A DNA stretch of 5,187 nt. It comes from Pseudomonadota bacterium (lineage in GTDB: Bacteria > Pseudomonadota > Alphaproteobacteria > Rhizobiales > Xanthobacteraceae). Position numbers and translations under genes: made by a program. How positions within the stretch are numbered: position 1 is the first letter of the stretch; every line of letters starts with the position of its first letter. This document shows positions 1 through 5,187 of the stretch, one piece after another. Under the pieces are notes generated by a model. It was not told the origin of the DNA. It made no database searches and worked only from the letters and a program-made list of their open reading frames with translations. The DNA lies in contig JAEZFA010000293.1 in the NCBI GenBank assembly GCA_023417665.1, positions 1 through 5,187 of the forward strand, in the 5' to 3' direction.

Positions 1-244
1 ACTTGGCACCGATGCGCGGCTCGATCTTACCGTTCCGCTTGCGCTTCCAGCCGCCGTTCCAGCGCTTCTGGTTTTCCCATTCCTTGGGATAGCCGACGCC
101 GGGCTTGGTCTCGACGTTGTTGAACCACGCGTATTCCATGCCTTCACGGTTGGTCCAGACGTTTTTGCAGGTCACGGAACAGGTGTGACACCCGATGCAT
201 TTATCGAGGTTCAGCACCATTGCGATTTGCGCGCGAACTTTCAT
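1..244 (-). CDS. narH: Respiratory nitrate reductase beta subunit NarH, 5' end only
   Basis: NarH is the iron-sulfur subunit of membrane-bound nitrate reductase. It carries electrons from the NarI haems to NarG on the cytoplasmic face of the membrane. Only the first 81 codons are present; the gene runs off the left edge (E. coli NarH is about 512 residues). The protein begins MKVRAQIAMVLNLDKCIGCH and matches the E. coli N-terminus nearly residue for residue. The first ferredoxin-type cysteine group is intact: Cys16, Cys19, Cys22 and Cys26 (CxxCxxCxxxC). The conserved stretch EYAWFNNVETKPG follows at about residues 37-49. The ATG at 244-242 is chosen because it reproduces the family N-terminus and has a GGAGG ribosome site seven bases upstream; the in-frame ATG at codon 9 would cut conserved residues. 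The start overlaps the narG stop by four bases (ATGA). The other three cysteine groups lie outside the window, so integrity of the whole gene cannot be judged. Confidence 0.97.
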   Translation of the reverse strand, partial: MKVRAQIAMVLNLDKCIGCHTCSVTCKNVWTNREGMEYAWFNNVETKPGVGYPKEWENQKRWNGGWKRKRNGKIEPRIGAK

Positions 245-3200
245 TCCGCTGCCTCCAGTTTGGCGATTGCTTCGGGGTTGGCGGGTTGATCGGAGTTCGG
301 CGTATCGAGCCAATCGACTTTCGACATCTTGCGGATGATGACGAATTCGTCGCGATTGGTGCCGATGGTGCCGTAATAGTTGAAGCCATATGCCAGGTGC
401 GCGTAGCCGCCGATCATGTGCGTCGGCTTCACTACCGTGCGCGTAACCGAGTTATGGATACCGCCACGCTGGCTGGTGATTTCTGATCCCGGCACGTTCA
501 CGATCTTCTCCTGCGCGTGGTACATCAGGCACATGCCGTCCTTCACACGCTGGGATACGACCGCGCGCGCGGTGAGCGCGCCGTTCGCGTTATAGGCTTC
601 GATCCAGTCGTTATCGGCGATCCCAGCCTTGGCGGCGTCGCTCTCGGAAATCCAGACGATCGGCCCGCCGCGCGAGAGCGTGAGCATCAGAAGATTGTCG
701 GTATAGGTCGAGTGGATGCCCCACTTCTGGTGCGGCGTGATGAAGTTCAGCACGATCTGCTTCTCGCCGTTCGGCTTTGCATCGATCACCGGCTTCACGG
801 CCTTCAAATCGACCGGCGGGCGATAGACGCAGAGCGCCTCGCCGAACGCCCGCATCCAGAGGTGATCCTGATAGAGCTGCTGGCGGCCGGAGAGCGTGCG
901 CCACGGGATCAGTTCGTGCACGTTCGTATAGCCGGCGTTGTAACAGACCTTCTCTGACTCCAGTCCCGACCAGGTTGGGGCCGAGATGATCTTGCGCGGC
1001 TGCGCCACCACGTCGCGGAAACGAATTTTCTCGTCTTCCTTCGGGATCGCGAGATGCTTGTGGTCGAGCCCCGTGGTTTGCGAGAGCGAGGCCCACGCTT
1101 TCACTGCGACCTCGCCGTTGGTTTCCGGCGCGAGCGAAAGGATCACTTCGGTGGCGTCAATGTCGGAGTCGATCTTCGCGAGCCCTTGCGACGCACCCGG
1201 CTCGGTGACCACGCCGTTCAGCCGCTTCAGCAACTCGACTTCATGTTGTGTATTCCACGACATGCCTTTGACGGCGTTGCCGAGCTTGTCCATCAGCGGC
1301 CCGAGCGATGTGAAGCGCTTGTAGATATTCGGATAGTCGCGCTCCACCACCACGACCGCGGGCATGGTCTTGCCGGGGATCGGTTCGACCTCGCCCTTCT
1401 TCCAGTCTTTGACATCGATGGCTTGCGCGATCTCGTTCACGCTGTCGTGCTGGATCGGCGTCAGCACCACGTCCTTCTCGACGCCGAGCACTTCCGGCGC
1501 GACTTCGGAGAATTTTTTCGCGATCGCCTTATAGATTTCCCAGTCGCTTTTCGCTTCCCACGAAGGATCGACCGCCGCCGTGAGCGGATGGATGAAGGGA
1601 TGCATGTCCGAGGTGTTGAGATCGTTCTTCTCGTACCAGGTCGCGGTCGGCAACACGATGTCGGAGTAGACGCAGGTCGTCGACATGCGGAAATCGAGCG
1701 TCACCAGAAGATCGAGTTTTCCTTCTGGCCCCTTGTCCCGCCACGCCACCTCTTTCGGCTTCTTGCGGCCGGTCTCGCCGAGATCCTTGCCCTGCACGCC
1801 GTGCGTGGTGCCGAGCAGATGCTTCAGGAAATATTCGTGGCCTTTGCCGGACGAGCCGAGAATGTTTGAGCGCCACACGAACATGTTGCGCGGCCAGTTG
1901 TCGGGATGGTCCGGGTCTTCGCAGGCCATCTGCAATTCGCCGGACTTCAATCCCTTCGCGACATAGTCCTTCGCTTCCACGCCGGCTGCGTCGGCTTTCT
2001 TCGCGAGATCGAGCGAGTTCTGTCTGAGTTGCGGCGCCGACGGCAGCCAGCCCATGCGCTCGGCGCGCACGTTGTAGTCGATCAATGCGCCGTCCCAGGA
2101 ACCGGCTGGCGCGGTCGGCGAAAGGATTTCCTCGACGCCGACGGTCTCGTAGCGCCATTGGTCGGTGTGCGCGTAGAAGAACGAGGTCGAGTTCTGTTGC
2201 CGCGGCGGGCGGCCCCAGTCGAGACCGAAGGCAAGCGGCAGCCAGCCCGATTGCGGGCGCAGCTTCTCCTGCCCGACATAATGCGACCAGCCCCCACCCG
2301 ATTGGCCGACGCAACCGCACATCACCAGCATGTTGATGACGCCGCGATAGTTCATGTCGCAGTGATACCAGTGGTTCATCGCCGCGCCGATGATGATCAT
2401 CGAGCGGCCCTTGGTCTTTTCCGCATTCAGCGCGAACTCGCGCGCGACCGTGACGATCTGGTCGCGCGGCACGCCCGTGATCTTCTCCGCCCAGGCCGGC
2501 GTATAGGGCGCGATGTCGTCGTAGGATTTCGCGACATTCGGATCGCCGAAGCCGCGCTCGAGGCCGTAGTTCGCGGCCATGAGATCGAACACGGTCGCGA
2601 CCAGAGCCTCGCCGTCTTTCAGCTTGACGCGCTTGACCGGAACCTTGCGCATCAGGACGTCGGGATGGTCGGTGCCTTGAAAGTGATCGTGCTCGCGGTT
2701 GCCGAAATACGGGAAGCCCACATTCGCGAACTCGTCGTGCGACATCGCGAAGGAAAGCCGCAGATCCGTCTCGCGGCCTTCGGAATCCTTCTCCTCGAGA
2801 TTCCACTTACCCTTCTCGCCCCAGCGGAAGCCGACCGAGCCTCGCGGCACGACGATGCTTTCCGAGGTTTCGTCGAAGGCAACCGTCTTCCATTCGGGAT
2901 TGTTCGTCTCGCCGAGATCGCCGGGGAAATCGGAGGCGCGAAGCTGACGGTCCGGCACCAGCCGGCCGTTCTGCTCAACGAGCTTCACCAGCATCGGCAT
3001 GTCGGTGTATTGGCGGACATAGTCCTCGAAATACTTCGCCTGCCGGTCGAGATAGAACTCGCGCAGGATGACGTGGCCCATCGCCATTGCGAGCGCCGCG
3101 TCGGTGCCCTGCTTCACCGAGATCCAGAGATCGGCGAACTTCGACGCCTCCGAATAGTCCGGGCAGATCACCACGCTCTTTGCGCCGCGATAGCGCGCTT

Positions 3201-4005
3201 CCGTATAGAAGTGCGCGTCGGGCGTGCGGGTCTGCGGGACGTTCGAGCCCCAGAGAATAAGGAAGCCCGAGTTGTACCAGTCCGCGCTTTCCGGCACGTC
3301 GGTCTGCTCGCCCCAGGTCTGCGGCGACGACGGCGGCAGGTCGCAATACCAGTCATAGAACGACATGCAGACGCCACCGATCAGCGAGAGATAACGCGAG
3401 CCCGCGGCATAGGACACCATCGACATCGCCGGGATCGGCGAGAAGCCGATGATGCGGTCGGGGCCGTGCTTTCTGATCGTGTAAGCATTCGCAGCGGCGA
3501 TGATCTCGGTGACCTCGTCCCACTGCGCACGCACGAAACCGCCAAGTCCGCGCCGCGACGTATAAGTCTCGCGCTTTTCCGCATTCTCGACGATCGAAGC
3601 CCAGGCCGCGACCGGCGTGCGTATCACGCGCGCTTCGCGCCACAGCCGCAACAGGCGCGAGCGCACCAGCGGATACTTCACGCGGTTGCCGGAATAGAGA
3701 TACCAGGAATAGCTCGCTCCGCGCGAACATCCGCGCGGCTCGTGATTGGGCAGCTCGGGCCGCGTGCGCGGATAGTCCGTCTGCTGCGTTTCCCAGGTGA
3801 CGATGCCGCCCTTGACGTAGATTTTCCACGAGCAGGAGCCGGTGCAATTCGCGCCGTGGGTCGAGCGCACAATCTTGTCGTGCTGCCAGCGCTTGCGATA
3901 GCCATCTTCCCAGCGGCGGTCTTCCGACGTCGTAATTCCGTGGCCTTCGGCGAAGGATTCGCTCGGACGGCGGAAGAACGTCAACCGGTCGAGAAAGTGG
4001 CTCAT
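241..4005 (-). CDS. narG: Respiratory nitrate reductase alpha subunit NarG, complete
   Basis: NarG is the catalytic subunit of the NarGHI complex and reduces nitrate to nitrite at a molybdenum bis-MGD cofactor on the cytoplasmic side. It has 1254 residues; E. coli NarG has 1247. The FS0 cluster ligands His50, Cys54, Cys58 and Cys93 are present (DNA about 3858-3727). The Mo ligand is Asp222 in the conserved FYDWYCDLPP stretch (codon 3342-3340), equivalent to the E. coli Asp ligand with a one-residue offset. Other conserved blocks are GEQTDVPESADWY (232-244), NHWYHCDMNYRG (544-555), CGCVGQSGGGW (563-573), the LPTATWYEKNDLNTSDMHPF region (about 785-804) and a C-terminal dinucleotide-binding domain containing LMYHAQE and QRGGIHNSVTR. 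No ligand is missing and no frameshift is seen. Residue 94, after the last FS0 cysteine, is Ser where E. coli has Pro. The N-terminus has Arg12-Arg13 but no hydrophobic stretch, so it fits a vestigial twin-arginine leader on a cytoplasmic protein. The ATG at 4005-4003 is chosen for its match to the E. coli N-terminus and a good ribosome site; the frame stays open upstream to 4668, but that part is narK read in the wrong frame. Confidence 0.98.
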   Translation of the reverse strand: MSHFLDRLTFFRRPSESFAEGHGITTSEDRRWEDGYRKRWQHDKIVRSTHGANCTGSCSWKIYVKGGIVTWETQQTDYPRTRPELPNHEPRGCSRGASYSWYLYSGNRVKYPLVRSRLLRLWREARVIRTPVAAWASIVENAEKRETYTSRRGLGGFVRAQWDEVTEIIAAANAYTIRKHGPDRIIGFSPIPAMSMVSYAAGSRYLSLIGGVCMSFYDWYCDLPPSSPQTWGEQTDVPESADWYNSGFLILWGSNVPQTRTPDAHFYTEARYRGAKSVVICPDYSEASKFADLWISVKQGTDAALAMAMGHVILREFYLDRQAKYFEDYVRQYTDMPMLVKLVEQNGRLVPDRQLRASDFPGDLGETNNPEWKTVAFDETSESIVVPRGSVGFRWGEKGKWNLEEKDSEGRETDLRLSFAMSHDEFANVGFPYFGNREHDHFQGTDHPDVLMRKVPVKRVKLKDGEALVATVFDLMAANYGLERGFGDPNVAKSYDDIAPYTPAWAEKITGVPRDQIVTVAREFALNAEKTKGRSMIIIGAAMNHWYHCDMNYRGVINMLVMCGCVGQSGGGWSHYVGQEKLRPQSGWLPLAFGLDWGRPPRQQNSTSFFYAHTDQWRYETVGVEEILSPTAPAGSWDGALIDYNVRAERMGWLPSAPQLRQNSLDLAKKADAAGVEAKDYVAKGLKSGELQMACEDPDHPDNWPRNMFVWRSNILGSSGKGHEYFLKHLLGTTHGVQGKDLGETGRKKPKEVAWRDKGPEGKLDLLVTLDFRMSTTCVYSDIVLPTATWYEKNDLNTSDMHPFIHPLTAAVDPSWEAKSDWEIYKAIAKKFSEVAPEVLGVEKDVVLTPIQHDSVNEIAQAIDVKDWKKGEVEPIPGKTMPAVVVVERDYPNIYKRFTSLGPLMDKLGNAVKGMSWNTQHEVELLKRLNGVVTEPGASQGLAKIDSDIDATEVILSLAPETNGEVAVKAWASLSQTTGLDHKHLAIPKEDEKIRFRDVVAQPRKIISAPTWSGLESEKVCYNAGYTNVHELIPWRTLSGRQQLYQDHLWMRAFGEALCVYRPPVDLKAVKPVIDAKPNGEKQIVLNFITPHQKWGIHSTYTDNLLMLTLSRGGPIVWISESDAAKAGIADNDWIEAYNANGALTARAVVSQRVKDGMCLMYHAQEKIVNVPGSEITSQRGGIHNSVTRTVVKPTHMIGGYAHLAYGFNYYGTIGTNRDEFVIIRKMSKVDWLDTPNSDQPANPEAIAKLEAAE
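252..257 (-). promoter_or_regulatory. Ribosome binding site of narH (TGGAGG)
   Basis: The minus strand reads TGGAGG, seven bases before the narH ATG at 244-242 and within the final codons of narG. It supports the narH start that overlaps the narG stop, rather than the ATG eight codons further in. Spacing and overlap are the same as at the narK-narG junction. Confidence 0.85.
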
Positions 4006-5187
4006 TTCGAAGCTCCTGCGATTGCTAGCGTTTGCTTGCTGTTTCTTTCGACGTCGTAGAGCAGCCCGCCACGGCGGGTGTAGAAGAACCACGTGATCGC
4101 GATGCAGCTTGCGTAGAACGCGAGGAAGCCCCAGAGCGCCGCTCCGACGCCGCCGGTCATTGCAATCGAGGTGCCGTAACTCTTCGGGATGAAGAACGCG
4201 CCATAGGCCGCGATCGCGGAGGTGAAGCCGATGATCGCCGCCGACTCCATCTCCACCTGCTTGTTGCGGCTCGCCGCATTGGCACGCGGCATCAGGCGCA
4301 TCAGTTCCTTGCGCATGATCGCGGGGATCATCTGGAATGTGGACGCGTTGCCGACGCCGCTTGCGAAGAACAGAAGCAGGAAGCTCGCGAAGAAGCCCGT
4401 GAACGCATAGGGCTGATCCTTGACGCCGAGGAAGTAGAGCACCCCGAGCACACCGATCGCCATCAGCACGAAGACCCAGAGCGTCACGCGCCCGCCGCCG
4501 AAGCGGTCGGAAATCCATCCGGTAGCCGAGCGCGAGATCGCGCCGACCAACGGTCCGAGGAAGGCAAGCTGCAAGGCGTCGACCGCCGGAAACTGCGTCT
4601 TCGTGAGCAACGGAAACGCTGCGGAATAGCCGATGAAGGAGCCGAAGGTGCCGGTATAGAGCCAGCACATGATCCAGTTGTGCTTGCGCTGAAAGATCAC
4701 CGACTGCTCGGCGAACGAGGCCCGCATCGACGCGATGTCGTCCATACCGAACCAGGCCGCAAAGGCGGAAGCGACAATGAACGGCACCCAGATGAAGCCC
4801 GCATTCTGCAGGAAGATCCGGGTCGTCTTGCCGCCTTCGGTCGCGACTTGCGGATCGCCGCCGAGTACGCCGAACACGCCGTAAACGATAATCAGCGGGA
4901 TCACGAACTGCGCGACGCTGACGCCGAGATTGCCGAGGCCAGCGTTGAGCGCGAGGGCGTTACCCTTCTCCGACTTCGGGAAGAAGAAACTGATATTCGC
5001 CATCGAGGACGCGAAATTCCCCCCGCCGAAGCCGCAGAGCAGCGCGAGCCCGAGGAACACGAAATACGGCGTTTCCGGATTTCGCACGGCAAAGCCGATG
5101 CCGAGTGCCGGAATGATCAGCGACCAGGTCGCAAGCGTGGTCCAGAGCCGTGCGCCGGCCAAAGGCGGGGGGAAGGGAAATAAAAGT
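4002..5187 (-). CDS. narK: Nitrate/nitrite transporter NarK (MFS, NNP family), 3' part
   Basis: This is a major facilitator transporter of the nitrate/nitrite porter family, expected to import nitrate and export nitrite across the inner membrane. About 394 codons are visible. By comparison with E. coli NarK (463 residues) they run from the end of helix 2 to the C-terminus; the start lies past the right edge. Numbering from the Leu codon at 5162-5160, nitrate signature 1 is residues 67-79 (GNALALNAGLGNL, DNA 4964-4926) and signature 2 is 312-323 (GFTSAIAAYGAF, DNA 4229-4194). Arg211, in the GAISRSATG stretch, corresponds to substrate-binding Arg305 of E. coli. The aromatic pocket residues Phe50, Tyr169 and Phe173 correspond to Phe147, Tyr263 and Phe267. 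The other substrate arginine (Arg89) would lie just beyond the window. The hydrophilic C-terminal tail is about 20 residues longer than in E. coli. The TGA at 4004-4002 overlaps the narG start. The first eight codons (5186-5163) look abnormal and may be edge error. A NarK1-NarK2 fusion, as in Paracoccus, cannot be excluded without the upstream sequence. Confidence 0.95.
   Translation of the reverse strand, partial: LLFPFPPPLAGARLWTTLATWSLIIPALGIGFAVRNPETPYFVFLGLALLCGFGGGNFASSMANISFFFPKSEKGNALALNAGLGNLGVSVAQFVIPLIIVYGVFGVLGGDPQVATEGGKTTRIFLQNAGFIWVPFIVASAFAAWFGMDDIASMRASFAEQSVIFQRKHNWIMCWLYTGTFGSFIGYSAAFPLLTKTQFPAVDALQLAFLGPLVGAISRSATGWISDRFGGGRVTLWVFVLMAIGVLGVLYFLGVKDQPYAFTGFFASFLLLFFASGVGNASTFQMIPAIMRKELMRLMPRANAASRNKQVEMESAAIIGFTSAIAAYGAFFIPKSYGTSIAMTGGVGAALWGFLAFYASCIAITWFFYTRRGGLLYDVERNSKQTLAIAGASK
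4013..4017 (-). promoter_or_regulatory. Ribosome binding site of narG (AGGAG)
   Basis: The minus strand reads AGGAG here, seven bases before the ATG at 4005-4003. It lies inside the last codons of narK (encoding the Ala-Gly-Ala-Ser-Lys end). It decides the narG start against the upstream open frame. With the ATGA overlap it suggests that ribosomes finishing narK re-initiate on narG. Confidence 0.85.
5163..5187. other. Anomalous window edge within narK, possible low-quality sequence
   Basis: The last 25 plus-strand bases are almost pure purine and made of homopolymer runs (A3, G2, G6, A2, G3, A3, A4). Read as narK they give LLFPFPPP, four prolines in eight residues. An ungapped alignment with E. 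coli NarK puts these against VPYSFMVP of helix 2, a conserved stretch next to the substrate arginine. The rest of narK matches the family closely. The segment may be the error-prone end of an assembled contig, or a genuinely divergent helix end. The frame has no stop here. Confidence 0.45.

Noticed and set aside
561..580. GCGCGC-rich palindromic-looking stretch, considered as a hairpin or terminator
   Set aside because: It encodes conserved NarG residues (Asn-Gly-Ala-Leu-Thr-Ala-Arg-Ala), has no T-run and lies mid-gene, so it is ordinary GC-rich coding sequence.
1054..1869. Plus-strand open frame of 271 codons opposite narG
   Set aside because: The His-, Arg- and Asp-rich translation resembles no known family and is explained by antisense composition.
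1529..2806. Minus-strand open frame of 425 codons inside narG in another frame
   Set aside because: It is an arginine-rich shadow frame within intact, conserved narG, with no independent start signal.
1906..4059. Plus-strand open frame of 717 codons antisense to narG
   Set aside because: It lies entirely opposite a highly conserved gene. Its translation is rich in Arg, Ala and His with no recognisable domain, as expected for the antisense of GC-rich codons lacking stops.
5160..5162. TTG at 5162-5160 as the narK start codon
   Set aside because: Homology requires about 97 further upstream residues including helices 1 and 2 and a substrate arginine. The frame stays open to the edge, so this is an internal Leu codon.
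4032..5183. Plus-strand open frame of 383 codons antisense to narK
   Set aside because: It mirrors the narK coding region; the translation is highly charged (Arg, Glu, Asp), the complement of hydrophobic membrane codons. No ribosome site or homology is evident.

Overview
The window carries three consecutive genes of a respiratory nitrate reductase operon, all on the minus strand. In transcription order they are narK (3' part, running off the right edge), narG (complete) and narH (5' end, running off the left edge). The order narK-narG-narH implies a narKGHJI-type operon. narJ and narI would lie beyond position 1, and the promoter and the narK start beyond position 5187.

The DNA is GC-rich with strong third-position G/C bias, which produces long meaningless open frames on the other strand. 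The proteins closely resemble E. coli NarK, NarG and NarH as I recall those sequences. The GC-rich codon use and the single NarK feeding directly into NarG suggest a denitrifying or nitrate-respiring proteobacterium, probably an alphaproteobacterium of the Hyphomicrobiales kind. That placement is an inference; no marker gene is present.

Layout: positions 1-244 hold the first 81 codons of narH, including the first iron-sulfur cysteine group. Positions 241-4005 hold narG, 1254 residues, with all expected cofactor ligands. Positions 4002-5187 hold about 394 codons of narK, covering roughly transmembrane helix 3 to the C-terminus. Both gene junctions are four-base ATGA overlaps with a strong Shine-Dalgarno sequence seven bases before the start codon, so the three genes are very likely co-transcribed and translationally coupled. 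There is no intergenic space, and I see no RNA gene, mobile element, CRISPR array, terminator or internal promoter.

Together, NarK brings nitrate in (and nitrite out), and NarG reduces nitrate to nitrite at a molybdenum bis-MGD centre on the cytoplasmic side. NarH relays electrons to NarG from quinol oxidised by NarI. This is a well-known system. I found no convincing new system here. The points worth a second look are the anomalous last ~25 bases at the right edge, a start-site trap for narG, and a few small sequence features.
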